Notes: generated from the letters alone by a model not told the origin. A DNA stretch of 64,000 nt from Nitrososphaerota archaeon (GCA_029785235.1 JAFMAA010000002.1:124001-188000); one strand, 5' to 3'; counted from the first letter of the stretch, positions 37,101-45,182 are shown. Program-made: numbers and translations.

Positions 37101-37278
37101 CCAGTGATACCGCAAAGTCAGAGTTGTCCATGGCCAGGTCCTGGTAGTCGATGGTAATGACCGGTAGGTCCTTCTGCAGCATCCGGGCTATCCTTTCTTC
37201 GTACTTCCTCTTGCCGCCTGACTCGAATGTCTTCAAGAACTCGTTAAAGGCGACGTCTGGCTCCGACAAGGCACTCAA
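34114..37278 (-). CDS. mcm: MCM replicative helicase interrupted by an intein
   Basis: 1054 residues as encoded, about 680 after removal of the 374-residue intein. The N-terminal hairpin and zinc-binding domain spans 1-290 (CPNG, CSGEDC). The AAA+ core has Walker A split by the intein: GDPG then, after the intein, TAKSAML. Downstream are ALSAAV, Walker B GIAVVDEAEKM, sensor 1 AAANPNQGRYNPD and arginine finger SRFDLIFVV; a C-terminal winged helix covers the last 80 or so residues. The TTG start overlaps the signal peptidase stop. It ends a probable operon top6B-top6A-signal peptidase-mcm. Without splicing the helicase cannot bind ATP. Confidence 0.96.
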   Translation of the reverse strand: MSALSEPDVAFNEFLKTFESGGKRKYEERIARMLQKDLPVITIDYQDLAMDNSDFAVSLVRSPDKVLEFMHTAVYEILKDKYPQYAATLDPDDIFVKVVGVDNRVDLRKIGTRNLNQMIYTSGIVTSMTTPGHFVTVAAWRCPNGDITSVKQQHPLWLERPAMCSGEDCESKVFRLDLELSKYIDFQKVALQELPEETPAGEVPRAFNVNLFADNINIVRPGDRIGVVGVVKAVPEGKEGRVFDTQLYASYVEQLNKDPQNIYISEDDKKKFVAIAAAPDAYKKLIDSVAPAISGHDDEKEAILLVLAGSPPTVLPDGTRLRGDPHTLFCGDPGCIVGSERVVLENGAMVKIESLGTSHLQDIKVSLRTGKANRKTAFATRFHVYHSQPTLRITTESGKTIRGTYNHPLLLVNGGKKVWKRLDELSVGDRIAVTTGISCNIRNYIGTGFQDIPYHRGPRFHGNLPDRVTPQLAAFLGYVLGDGWVTRYKVSCLVNDTEADLVGPLFELASSLFGLIPGIRRTKPTQTMIGPRQVNSRQSLTEIVVHSQNVASNLRFLKTKRVPELIFASGNKVTAHFLRWLFEADGCVFSKGRGRRAIQLKSSSPGLLSDVQLLLLRFGVPSRINGNNLAIRSRRGILAFGKNIGFVSSKKKSLLTKLVADVSNTSHQSRLRPDERIVAIDEMPPADVYDVEVPEEHRFIANGIISHNTAKSAMLRFASEVAPRSMLVSGTGASRAGLSAAVVKNADGTSVLEAGTMVLADGGIAVVDEAEKMRNEDRVALHEAMEQGTVSIQKAGFHVKLNARASVLAAANPNQGRYNPDLSLVDQINFLPSLISRFDLIFVVRDERTKEADEKIASHIVELRKKRGYVSPPPVPFELLRKYIAFCKRISPYPTDAANKKLKEYYLHMRANVPMGGIPPTPRTLESLIRLATCRARVLLRVEVTAEDADAVIRLMERFVYDVATDKTTGKMDFGEAELGVSASARSETEIFDLAIIELSATSANGQFPREALVEKLEASGKFDEMKVDKFIEKARAVGRLYEPKSGYYARVEG
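35155..36276 (-). other. Intein in MCM Walker A with LAGLIDADG endonuclease
   Basis: 374 residues from Cys1 (CIVGSERVVLENG) to HN, with Thr as the +1 extein residue. Block B is GTYNHPLLLVNG. Two endonuclease motifs are LGYVLGDGW and LFEADGCVF, both with their acidic residues intact. The C-terminal splicing block is FIANGIISHN. It sits between the glycine and threonine of GDPG/TAKS in the P-loop. The splicing and homing motifs look functional. Confidence 0.95.
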
Positions 37279-37784
37279 AATGATCCCTCGGGCTTAAAAC
37301 GCGGAGACACCGACGAGAAGTGATCTGCAAACAGCATAACGAAGAACACCAAGACCACGAGGGCTATGAAGTCGAGAGACCTGAAGAACGACAGGAAGCC
37401 GCCAAGGTAAGGTATGACATACACGACCTTCCCAACGTAGCAACCGGCAGTCACGTACGGCCAGTACGTGGGCTCGTCAGGGATAGGGTTGGCGTCTCCC
37501 TTGGTCGTGATTCCCTGTTGTCCTATGGCAACTATGCGATGGACTATCAGCTCGCTCCTGCATCCGCCGCCTGCGGCTGGCATGTGGAAGACGATTATAT
37601 CGCCAACCTGCAACGACGCGAAGGGCGTGTGGTTGATGACGACCAGGTCGCCTATATGAAGCGCCGGGACCATGCTCCCGCTGGCGACATCGAAGAAGAA
37701 CGGGCCAAGCGTGTAATTGACCGCGAAGACGCCTACCAGGACCACACAGACGGCGATGACGGCGGCTCGGCGCTTTGAAACCAT
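37275..37784 (-). CDS. Signal peptidase I
   Basis: Membrane-bound serine protease that removes Sec signal peptides. 169 residues: N-terminal membrane helix (AVIAVCVVLVGVFAVN), catalytic serine in ASGSMVPAL near residue 38, the histidine of the archaeal/ER-type enzymes in LIVHRIVA near 79, aspartate motif TKGDANP near 92, and a C-terminal helix near 135-155. The frame extends to 37835 upstream but ATG 37784 has GAGGGG about eight bases before it. It lies between top6A and mcm, an unusual place for a protease gene. It may process the secreted proteins and the signal peptides of the pilus island; it is not a prepilin peptidase. Confidence 0.88.
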   Translation of the reverse strand: MVSKRRAAVIAVCVVLVGVFAVNYTLGPFFFDVASGSMVPALHIGDLVVINHTPFASLQVGDIIVFHMPAAGGGCRSELIVHRIVAIGQQGITTKGDANPIPDEPTYWPYVTAGCYVGKVVYVIPYLGGFLSFFRSLDFIALVVLVFFVMLFADHFSSVSPRFKPEGSF

Positions 37785-37794
37785 GTGAAACCCC

Positions 37795-38874
37795 TCATTT
37801 ACTGAGTTCCTTGAGACGCTCTGGCAGGTACTCATCCACCAGGAACGACAGCCTGTGCTTGGCGAACGCCTCTAGCTCAGTCTTCCGCTTCTCCTTCTCA
37901 AAGACCTCGAGCTCCCGCTTCCAGACGCCTGAGGCATAGCGGGGGTCGTGCTTCATGTCCTCGAGTCGCTTGACGTCCACGTCCTTCAAAGGATCGGACG
38001 GCAGGCTGTAGCGCTTGATGTCGCTTGGGTACACTCCAGCCCATATCGCGTCCGGGGTAGCAAGGCCCGTGAGGTGGCTGGCCGCGGCGCTCCCTGAAAT
38101 GACGACCGACGCTATGTGCGCCCCATACGGGTCGGCATCGCAGAAGATGTACACCGGCAACTTGAGCTCCTGATTGAGCCGTCTCACCATCACCCTGGCG
38201 TTCCTGGGTGCCTGCCCGCCAAGGCCAAAGACTATGGCGTTGAACTTCTTGTACGCCTCATCCTCTACGAACCTGGTGAAGATTGCGTTCTTCTCAACGA
38301 CGAGCACCTTGTCAGCCTTGCAGCTCACAAACTTCGCCTCCGTGAGCGCGGGACCAACTGAGACACCGTCAGGATGATCAGAAAGGTTGTGCTGCTTGCT
38401 CTTGTACTTCGGGTCCGTGTACTGGATCACCATCTCACCATAGATGGCCGACCTTTCTTCCGGGAAGATGTGCATAGACTCCCTCGGCATGCCGATCATC
38501 GCCTCTATGTCATAGATCGCCTGGTCGCTGGAACCCTGCTCTTCGAAATTCAGGTTGTATGCCTGAGCCGAATAGAAGAGGTCCCTGAGCGTCGCCGACT
38601 TGTCAGCAGACACAAGCTCCCTAGAAATGAACCAGACCAGCCACGCCCTCTGGGTGAACGCCTTGCTGGACGCCAGATTGTGGACATCGAGCTCCTTGGT
38701 CTTCCCAGCCAGCACATACTGCCTGAGCTTCTTGTCGTAGGTTATGTTGCCAGTGCCGCGGACAGGGACCTGTACCTTCAGCTCTCCGTTCTTCTTGTAC
38801 CTCTCTACGATCGCCCTCGCCAGCTTCTGCAGCGCTTCAAGGCTAGGCTCCTGCGCGAGCGACTGCTTCGCCAT
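37795..38874 (-). CDS. top6A: DNA topoisomerase VI subunit A
   Basis: Spo11-like DNA-cutting subunit, 359 residues. Winged-helix CAP domain with the catalytic tyrosine in RDLFYSAQAY near residue 101, then the Toprim domain with glutamate in LVVEKNAIF near 192 and the acidic pair in FCDADPYGAH near 246. The A2B2 enzyme relaxes and decatenates DNA by double-strand passage. The ATG follows the top6B stop with no gap. Presence of topoisomerase VI argues against an ordinary Thermoplasmata host, which use gyrase. Confidence 0.96.
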   Translation of the reverse strand: MAKQSLAQEPSLEALQKLARAIVERYKKNGELKVQVPVRGTGNITYDKKLRQYVLAGKTKELDVHNLASSKAFTQRAWLVWFISRELVSADKSATLRDLFYSAQAYNLNFEEQGSSDQAIYDIEAMIGMPRESMHIFPEERSAIYGEMVIQYTDPKYKSKQHNLSDHPDGVSVGPALTEAKFVSCKADKVLVVEKNAIFTRFVEDEAYKKFNAIVFGLGGQAPRNARVMVRRLNQELKLPVYIFCDADPYGAHIASVVISGSAAASHLTGLATPDAIWAGVYPSDIKRYSLPSDPLKDVDVKRLEDMKHDPRYASGVWKRELEVFEKEKRKTELEAFAKHRLSFLVDEYLPERLKELSK

Positions 38875-40338
38875 CTACTTCTTCGCCACCCTGGGGACCG
38901 GGACCTCCGCCGTCTCGCTGAGGAACTTTAGGGCCTGAGGGACATAGATGTCGTAGACCTGCTGCCTCTTCGCCTGGGACTCCTTCTTCTCCCTGGCCGA
39001 CAGGTGCAGGGCCAGCTTCCTCCCGACCTCCTGCATGCCAAGCCTAATCTCGTCCTCGAGCTCGGCCACATCCTCCAGAACCTCTTTGCTCGCAGTCTTG
39101 TAGGGCGGCTTCACGCTAACGACGCTGATGGCGACCATGATCCTGTCGTTGTTCGGGTCGACCCTGTAACGCCGCCAATCCATCTGGTTGGCCACCTTCC
39201 TGCAGACGTCCCCCGCCTCGTCGTGGATCAACGGTATCCTGTTCACGAAGCGCAAAAGGGACACCCCCGCCGGCGCAGACTCCCCGCCAAACGTCAGCCC
39301 GACAGTGACCTGGAACGGGTAGCCGCTGTAGGAGCTTGGGTCCCTCAGCGTGGTCTCGCACCACTCCGGCTTCATGGACTTCTCCAGCCCCACCTTGAGG
39401 CTCTCGGCGTCAACCGGGGAGAGGCCGCTGGCATCAGGCCTCACGAACTTGTACCCGGCCATCACGTCTATCAGCTTCCGGATCTGCTCTGGCGCCAGGG
39501 CCTTCGACTTGGTGGTCGGCTCGACCCCCGCAAGCCCGCACACCTCCAGGGCTACCTTCGGCCCGACCCGCTGGAACCTGTGCCTTAGGAAGCTGGAAAG
39601 CGGGGCCGACTTCGAATCACGGACCAGCGACTTGAACATCTCGACGTCGATGCCGTGCGGGTGGGGAGGCATCTCCTTTGGAGCCGTAGGGAGCTTGTCT
39701 ATGACCCGGCTGTAGTGGGTCACGGTCCCGTTCGGCTCGGTGAACCTCACGTCGGCATAGGGGGCGATTATCGCCGTCTGGCTCAGGTATTCCTTGATCC
39801 CCTTCGCGGCCCTGAGGTAGTCGCCATTGGTCACGACCTCTATCCGCATCCCCCGGGGCACAGCCACTTCTTGCCTCGCTATCACGTCAGCTACGTTCTT
39901 CTTGAGGTCGATCTGCAGCTTCATGCTTATCCCCTTCTTCCCATCGAGCGACGACTCGATTGTGGCAGGGGTCGCCGTCGTAGCCTGCGCCGCAAGGATG
40001 ACCGCCTTGAGGCCGACCCCCAAAATTGACCTTGACTGTTTGAGCGAGTAGTGAGACACGAGGAACGTACCGAAGGCCTTCACTATCGTCGACTCCGGAA
40101 GCCCCGGGCCATTGTCTCCCACCTTGACCCTGAACGACTTGTCGCTCAGCGCAGCTATCTCCACAGTTATCTCAGGGAGTATCCCCGCCTCCTCGCAGGC
40201 GGTAAGGCTGTTGTCGACCATCTCCTTGACAGTCATGTGCAGGGAGCGCGCCAGGTTGGTGAAGCCCAGCAACCCCTTGTTTGACGCGAACCACTCCGCA
40301 GGTGAAAGTGCCTTAAGCCGGTCAGTACCAGAACTCAA
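38875..40338 (-). CDS. top6B: DNA topoisomerase VI subunit B
   Basis: GHKL ATPase subunit of topoisomerase VI, 487 residues. Bergerat motifs: N box EMVDNSLTACEE near residue 38, G1 VGDNGPGLP near 73, G2 ILGVGLKA near 104, followed by the H2TH and transducer domains; the switch lysine is expected in the later GGESAPAG/RFVNRIPL region. The start is a TTG 27 nt from the TATA box at 40361-40369. It heads the operon with top6A, signal peptidase and mcm. The promoter overlaps the end of the radA gene. Confidence 0.96.
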   Translation of the reverse strand: MSSGTDRLKALSPAEWFASNKGLLGFTNLARSLHMTVKEMVDNSLTACEEAGILPEITVEIAALSDKSFRVKVGDNGPGLPESTIVKAFGTFLVSHYSLKQSRSILGVGLKAVILAAQATTATPATIESSLDGKKGISMKLQIDLKKNVADVIARQEVAVPRGMRIEVVTNGDYLRAAKGIKEYLSQTAIIAPYADVRFTEPNGTVTHYSRVIDKLPTAPKEMPPHPHGIDVEMFKSLVRDSKSAPLSSFLRHRFQRVGPKVALEVCGLAGVEPTTKSKALAPEQIRKLIDVMAGYKFVRPDASGLSPVDAESLKVGLEKSMKPEWCETTLRDPSSYSGYPFQVTVGLTFGGESAPAGVSLLRFVNRIPLIHDEAGDVCRKVANQMDWRRYRVDPNNDRIMVAISVVSVKPPYKTASKEVLEDVAELEDEIRLGMQEVGRKLALHLSAREKKESQAKRQQVYDIYVPQALKFLSETAEVPVPRVAKK

Positions 40339-40360
40339 ACAATATGAAGGGATGTGTGAC

Positions 40361-40369
40361 TACTTAACG
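40361..40369 (-). promoter_or_regulatory. TATA box of the top6B-top6A-mcm operon
   Basis: CGTTAAGTA on minus, about 27 nt before the TTG at 40338. It lies at the very end of the upstream gap and abuts radA's stop codon at 40374. Confidence 0.55.
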
Positions 40370-40373
40370 AAGG

Positions 40374-41384
40374 CTACTTCGCGCTGGCGTCCCTGACTCC
40401 GTCCTCAGTAAGCTGGAAGACTGCTTCCGCTTCCGGGTGCGACGGGCTGTCGACCATCTTCGCCACTCTGGTGTTCTTTGAACCCTTGCGCAGGTACAAC
40501 CTGTATGTGCTCGTGTGGGCTACGACGTTCCCCCCAGCGGCCCTGGTCGGGTCCATAAACATGGCATCCGGCTTCTCCTGGACCTGGTTCGTGATAACCA
40601 CAGCTATGTTGTGGACCTCTGCAAGCACGGTCAGCCGGTGAAGCGTGTTGTTTATCTTCTGCTGCCTCTCGGCGAGACTCTCGCGCCCCAGATACTCTGC
40701 CCTGTAGTGCGCTATGGCGCTGTCAACGATGATCAGCTTTACCTTCCCATCCTTGAGCACCTCGCCCAGCAGCTTGATCACCAAGTCCTGGTGAGCGCTG
40801 TTGTAGATCCTCTGGTACAATATGTTCGCAAGAACCTTCTTGGGATCGAGCCCCTTCGCCTTCGCCATCTGTACGAGCCTCTCCGGCCTGAAAGTACCCT
40901 CAGTGTCGATGAACACCGCCTTCCCCTCCAACCCGCCGCTCGCGGCAGGGAGCTGGACATCGACGCAAAGCTGATGGCATATCTGAGACTTCCCCGAACC
41001 AAACTGACCATACAGCTCAGTCATCGCCTTGGTCTCTATCCCACCCTCGTCGTGCAACGGGGTCTTCAGCAAACCGTCAAGGGCCTTGGACCCTGTCGTG
41101 ATGACGTTTGCCTTCTGCCTGTCTTCCAAGACCTGGGCTGCCGTCTCGAACCCCTTCAGGATCCCCTCCGCCTGGAGCTTCTGCCTGGCAAGCTCAACTA
41201 TCCTCACCGCCTTCTCCTTGTCATCAAGGATCTGCCCCACCTCACGAGGACTCCTCGAGATCAGGTCCATCAGGTTGTGAATACCAGATGCGCTGAGCTT
41301 TTCCACAGACGTGGAACCCACCCCTGGCAGGTCCTCGATCTCACTGTTATCGTAAATCGCGGCTGACGCTTCTTCGGACAACAA
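40374..41384 (-). CDS. radA: RadA recombinase
   Basis: RecA/Rad51 family strand-exchange protein. 336 residues: N-terminal helix-hairpin-helix (IEDLPGVGSTSVEKLSASG), Walker A GQFGSGKSQ near residue 128, Walker B KLIIVDSAIAHY near 218, L1/L2 and ssDNA-binding loops (AERQQKIN, TNQVQEKPDAM), and the GGNVVAHTSTYRLYLRKG block near 290. No ATG is available; the frame opens with two TTG codons (41384 and 41381), both compatible with the TATA box at 41401-41410 as leaderless. The conserved 41-bp dyad is 30 bp upstream of that box. It is a stand-alone gene, suggesting its own control. Confidence 0.97.
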   Translation of the reverse strand: MLSEEASAAIYDNSEIEDLPGVGSTSVEKLSASGIHNLMDLISRSPREVGQILDDKEKAVRIVELARQKLQAEGILKGFETAAQVLEDRQKANVITTGSKALDGLLKTPLHDEGGIETKAMTELYGQFGSGKSQICHQLCVDVQLPAASGGLEGKAVFIDTEGTFRPERLVQMAKAKGLDPKKVLANILYQRIYNSAHQDLVIKLLGEVLKDGKVKLIIVDSAIAHYRAEYLGRESLAERQQKINNTLHRLTVLAEVHNIAVVITNQVQEKPDAMFMDPTRAAGGNVVAHTSTYRLYLRKGSKNTRVAKMVDSPSHPEAEAVFQLTEDGVRDASAK

Positions 41385-41400
41385 TGAAGTAGTGAGACTG

Positions 41401-41410
41401 GATTAATAAG
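41401..41410 (-). promoter_or_regulatory. TATA box of radA
   Basis: CTTATTAATC on minus, 22 to 25 nt upstream of the two TTG codons. The dyad at 41441-41481 lies 30 bp further upstream. Confidence 0.6.
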
Positions 41411-41440
41411 CACCGATGTGCCAAACATGCCGTGCATCGT

Positions 41441-41481
41441 TTTTGATGTAACTAGAACAGGCGAAAAGAGTTACATCAAAA
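41441..41481. promoter_or_regulatory. 41-bp inverted repeat (copy 2), candidate operator upstream of radA
   Basis: Arms TTTTGATGTAAC (41441-41452) and GTTACATCAAAA (41470-41481) are identical to those at 5288-5328, again with a 17-bp spacer of unrelated sequence. It lies between the zinc-finger gene (ends 41489) and the radA promoter. Distance to the TATA box is 30 bp, against 31 bp at nurA, so both copies present the same face of the helix to the promoter. Confidence 0.8.
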
Positions 41482-41488
41482 GTCCAGT

Positions 41489-41758
41489 CTACTCGTTGAT
41501 GGGCGAGTAGAGGGCGCAGGGTTGGATCACGTTCTCCCGGTACCTGTCCTTCTGGGCGCCGTCCAGGTCCCTGTAGGTCGCGTAGAGGTTGCAGGTGGGT
41601 TTGAGCCTGCAGTTGTAGCACTTCACGTAGGTCCCGGCCCCGCTCTGCGTGTGCCCTCTCTCGTGGTCGGCCCTGTCGAGCTCGTCGAGGAAGAGCATGG
41701 GGCAGAAGCGGCACTTGACTGCGGCGATTATGTCGCGGAGCCTGGGTTGTTCTGCCAT
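41489..41758 (-). CDS. Small zinc-finger protein upstream of radA
   Basis: 89 residues. A C2H2-type pattern lies in the first half, CRFC near residue 16 followed by DHERGH near residue 31. A second cluster has CYNC, then cysteines in PTCNL and QPCAL. The arrangement fits two zinc sites and a DNA-binding role. The leaderless ATG fits the TATA box at 41779-41788. The gene runs toward the dyad and radA; its stop is 7 bp from the dyad. It could be co-regulated with or regulate radA; no specific family was recognised. Confidence 0.65.
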   Translation of the reverse strand: MAEQPRLRDIIAAVKCRFCPMLFLDELDRADHERGHTQSGAGTYVKCYNCRLKPTCNLYATYRDLDGAQKDRYRENVIQPCALYSPINE

Positions 41759-41843
41759 ATGCCACTACCGTGGGTGGCAATAAAACGTGGCGCGCAGATG
41801 CCGGTTGACTCTTTTATAGCTAGATTTACCACAGATGTTCGTC

Positions 41844-42662
41844 ATGGAGATAGGTTCGGGAGCGCTGGAAGTGCAACTCAGGGACGATGGCGGAAGCAGG
41901 AAGGCCAGGGTGGAGATAAGCCAGACGTCAGTGGTTTTCGAGGACGATGCCGGGCATTTCACTGGGGTAGAGCGCTCTGCGATAAGGAAGGTGAAGGTGG
42001 ATGGTGATCGTGTCACCATAGTCTACAGCGACGGTGTTGAGATGAAGACGAAGGAGTTCGTCGCGAGCAAGGGCGAGAGCCAGCTGTTCGGTGCGCTCCT
42101 GTCCCCCAACGCGCCGGTCAACGTCATCGACGCCCTCGACCAAAAGTTCCAGGAGGCCCGCAGGCATGTAGAAGAGATTCTGAAGAAGGTGAGGGAAAGG
42201 AACTTCCCTCCGGTGCTCAACATCGAGGACCACGACGACCCGCAGTATCTGGCCGCCTCTCGTGAAGCGTACGCCTACGACATGGATCTCCTGAATACCT
42301 CTTCCTCGTTCCGCATCGAGGTCGAAAAGATGTACGCGGGCGGCTCTAGGATGCCGCTACTCAATGCCAAGGATGATGTGCCGGAGAAGGTCTACATGGC
42401 AATGGCAAAGGCGCACTACGTCCAGTTCATTGCAGACCTTGCGAGCTTCGCAATGATACACAACAAGTGGGAGCGTATATTTCTCCCCAGGCAGTTTGAA
42501 GAGTTCCATATGAAGCTGGGGATACTCCGTGAGCCGATAGTCACCGATGAAGAGGAAGCGGACGCAGAGAAGTCCTATTCCAGTCCGGAGATGGTCAACG
42601 ACAGGGCCATAGGATACAGCTGGTATAAACGGCCTCCCAGCTTGGAACTGCTCGACTGCTAG
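41844..42662 (+). CDS. Conserved-looking protein of unknown function
   Basis: About 272 residues. The first 80 read as alternating beta strands (ALEVQLRDDG, ARVEISQTSVVFEDDAG, VKVDGDRVTIVYSDG), like a pleckstrin- or barrel-type sheet. Residues 95-115 form a helix rich in Glu/Arg/Lys (KFQEARRHVEEILKKVRE), then a helical region to about 240 and an acidic end (DEEEADAEKS). No catalytic motif or membrane segment is seen. The leaderless ATG at 41844 fits the TATA box at 41811-41819; ATG 41835 is an alternative. I do not recognise the family. It stands alone between the radA and transfer regions. Confidence 0.6.
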   Translation: MEIGSGALEVQLRDDGGSRKARVEISQTSVVFEDDAGHFTGVERSAIRKVKVDGDRVTIVYSDGVEMKTKEFVASKGESQLFGALLSPNAPVNVIDALDQKFQEARRHVEEILKKVRERNFPPVLNIEDHDDPQYLAASREAYAYDMDLLNTSSSFRIEVEKMYAGGSRMPLLNAKDDVPEKVYMAMAKAHYVQFIADLASFAMIHNKWERIFLPRQFEEFHMKLGILREPIVTDEEEADAEKSYSSPEMVNDRAIGYSWYKRPPSLELLDC

Positions 42663-42738
42663 CTCGGTCTGCCAAACGCATACAAGCGCCACGACAAGGT
42701 AGTGGCAGGCATACGCCGGTACGAGCGGCTCGTCCCTT

Positions 42739-44973
42739 CTAGCTCAGAAAGCTTTCAGGCTTTATTCCAGCCCTGTCGCCCGTGTTGTACTTGTGGATGG
42801 CATATCTCACGAAGTTGTTGACGTTTGCGACCTTCCTCAAGTTCTCATAGCTTGTCGTCGGGTCGATGCCAGAGATGCTCTTGTGAAGCGCATCCCCACG
42901 TTCCGTGAGCATGGCCTGCAGCTTCGGGTTTGCGTCAAGTTCGGCCTTGGAGACAGCTCCGCGGGTGACCAGCTCGTTAACGAAGCCGGCGCCGGTGAAC
43001 GACCTCTCACTCCAGTCCTTCAGTTTCTGCGCCTTGGCCAGATCGCTGCCGGTTGGGGCACCGGTCGCCATCTGGTCGACGTTTATGTAGTTGCCCTTGC
43101 CAAGTCCTGAATACATCCCGGCGGCTGCGACAGGGTTGAGACTCTGCCCTCCAGCAAGTCCGCTTGTAACTGTAGTTACAGGGTCGAGCATGGGGTTGAG
43201 GCGGGACATTACCGCGCCAGCGTGCACGTTCTGGGCATATTGCTCGTGGCCTGCGGCGATCTGGTCGCCATGCTTGTGATATCTTTGTAGGGCCTTTGCT
43301 CCTGCGCCAGCGCCGACGGCACCCATGACCCCTGCACCGACAGCAGAGCCTGCGTTTTGCAGCGGAGCCATCATCGTGCCCAAACCATAGCCATGGCTGA
43401 GGGCATGGGAGGCGCGGCCGAGGGTGCTCATGCCCATCAATTTACCCGGGTCCGTGTTAGTGGCTGCCGCCATCGCGGCGATGTTGGTCGGACTGTTGGA
43501 GCCTATGCTGCTTGCCGCGCCGAAGACGCCAGTAGTTGTACCAATTGATACCATGCTGGCCATCGAGCCGGCTGCCATCGCCATCTGCATACCGGTCTGG
43601 AAGAGGGTCGAAGTAAGAGGAGCAAAGATTGTAGGCATCATTAGAGCTGTGAGTAGGGCAATTGCCGCTACGAAGGTGGACGATCCGGCGAGGATCGATG
43701 AGCTGAGTTGGGCGTCACTGTTTGCCATTAGTTGCGAAGTCAGCCCGAGGACTATGGCACTCATGATCGTGGCGATCATGACTCCGTAGAGCGTGTCCTC
43801 TATCATTCCGGCTAGCTTTTCCGTGAAATGGATGTTCTTAAGTGCCAGGCTCAGGGGGAAGGCCGCTATCATTACCGCGATTATGAACACCCTGAGTATT
43901 CCAAGTACCCAGACGCCAATCGCAACGAAAAGGGCGATGAACCACGCTGCGATCGTCAGAAGCCCTTCGCCCAGAATCGAGGTCAGACTAGTAGCACTGT
44001 TGATGCCCGCCGTGTTGCCGGTAGCTGCATTCCATACCGCCTGTACGTTTGAGCTCGCTGTTGTGTAGACGTTCCCGACAAGTAAGGTACCTGGCCCTGA
44101 GATCAGTGTAGCATTGACGTAGTTGAGCAGGCCTGCGACTTCGTTGTATATCCATGGGAATGCGATTATCAGGACGATTGTCATCAGGGCCTCCATGATC
44201 CAAGAGTGAGTGCTGCCGGTGTTACCGCCAGGACTGTTCTGGTTTATGCTGAAAGACACAAGAGCGGCAACGACTGTGATAACGATCCCGATCAGCATTA
44301 TGAATTCGTAGTAATTACCGAAGTTACTGCTGATGGCGCAGTTTACGGCTCCGTTACAGTGGAAGATCGCATCCATGGAGGTTACGTTGAAGAGCGGGAG
44401 CATGACAACTAGTTGGAACGTCGGGTTCATCTTCTCGTCAGAGTAGCTGGCGCTTGCGACCACCTGCCCGCTGGAGGTCGTTGCGGTAAAGCTATACTGG
44501 TAGACGAAGGACCCCGTGTTCATGAACACTGTGCCAGCCCCGGCGAACGGAGCCGTTCCGGAGATGCTCACTGACTTCTGAGCAGGCCACTGGATTGTTT
44601 TGCTGAAATTGAGGTTTGCAGTGTAGGGATTACCGGCACCGTCGTTCATAACACCGGTAATGGAGCCAGAAATGGTTATTGGGCCGGAAGGAGTATTGGT
44701 AGAGTTGAGTGTAAGTGTACCACTGGCCTGCATCGAGCACTGACCGCTAGGACCACTAGGTTGGCCCCTGACGCTGGCGAAGCGGTAGCAATATCCCGTT
44801 ATGCCCACGGATATCTTTGGGGTGAGCGTGCCGGTAGGAGCTGAATTATTTTGGGCGAACGCATAGCTGAAAGTGGAAAGCGCCAGCGCTACGACTACCA
44901 GGATTATGAATAGCATCCTTGATACGTTTCTGTACGACACGGACACGTACCTGATTCCTGATTTCAGTCCCAT
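42739..44973 (-). CDS. VirB6/TrbL-like polytopic membrane protein
   Basis: 744 residues. N-terminal signal helix to about 40, an extracellular beta-rich part to about 215 (GYCYRFASVRG, TSMDAIFHCN), then six or so membrane helices: about 227-250, 262-286, 335-357, 358-376, 387-408 and 430-452. The C-terminal 290 residues are an Ala/Gly-rich cytoplasmic tail. This is the topology of VirB6/TrbL components of type IV secretion and of crenarchaeal CedA. The ATG is 2 bases after the RHH gene's stop, so one transcript is likely. The VirB4 and VirB3-like genes lie nearby. Assignment rests on topology and context, not on sequence identity. Confidence 0.55.
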   Translation of the reverse strand: MGLKSGIRYVSVSYRNVSRMLFIILVVVALALSTFSYAFAQNNSAPTGTLTPKISVGITGYCYRFASVRGQPSGPSGQCSMQASGTLTLNSTNTPSGPITISGSITGVMNDGAGNPYTANLNFSKTIQWPAQKSVSISGTAPFAGAGTVFMNTGSFVYQYSFTATTSSGQVVASASYSDEKMNPTFQLVVMLPLFNVTSMDAIFHCNGAVNCAISSNFGNYYEFIMLIGIVITVVAALVSFSINQNSPGGNTGSTHSWIMEALMTIVLIIAFPWIYNEVAGLLNYVNATLISGPGTLLVGNVYTTASSNVQAVWNAATGNTAGINSATSLTSILGEGLLTIAAWFIALFVAIGVWVLGILRVFIIAVMIAAFPLSLALKNIHFTEKLAGMIEDTLYGVMIATIMSAIVLGLTSQLMANSDAQLSSSILAGSSTFVAAIALLTALMMPTIFAPLTSTLFQTGMQMAMAAGSMASMVSIGTTTGVFGAASSIGSNSPTNIAAMAAATNTDPGKLMGMSTLGRASHALSHGYGLGTMMAPLQNAGSAVGAGVMGAVGAGAGAKALQRYHKHGDQIAAGHEQYAQNVHAGAVMSRLNPMLDPVTTVTSGLAGGQSLNPVAAAGMYSGLGKGNYINVDQMATGAPTGSDLAKAQKLKDWSERSFTGAGFVNELVTRGAVSKAELDANPKLQAMLTERGDALHKSISGIDPTTSYENLRKVANVNNFVRYAIHKYNTGDRAGIKPESFLS

Positions 44974-44975
44974 GG

Positions 44976-45182
44976 CTAACTATCCCTCTTGCCGATAACG
45001 GTAAGTTTGGTCGCCTTGCCATGCTTCTTAGGGGGAGCGTCGGATATCTTCTTCATGCGTTCTAGCTTTTCTTCTATTGCCTCCCTGGCGAACGAACTGA
45101 CGTTGGCGTAGTTGGCCACTCCTTTGATAGCTTTGACAGTGTCTTCCGATACAGCTACCGTAGTCCATCCTGACCTAGGCAT
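44976..45182 (-). CDS. Ribbon-helix-helix regulator
   Basis: 68 residues: a beta strand WTTVAVSEDTV, then two helices (KAIKGVANYAN, SFAREAIEEKLERMKKI) and a basic tail. This matches CopG/Arc-type RHH proteins, which act as dimers on operator DNA and are common in plasmid transfer and copy control. Leaderless ATG from TATA box 45202-45210. It precedes the VirB6-like gene in one unit and may regulate the transfer operon; inference. Confidence 0.8.
   Translation of the reverse strand: MPRSGWTTVAVSEDTVKAIKGVANYANVSSFAREAIEEKLERMKKISDAPPKKHGKATKLTVIGKRDS

Noticed and set aside
34114..37278. MCM as a frameshifted or broken gene
   Set aside because: The interruption is a full intein with clean splice junctions, not damage.
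40515..41366. Plus-strand open frame of 283 codons opposite radA
   Set aside because: Antisense of radA with the same base bias; no family pattern.
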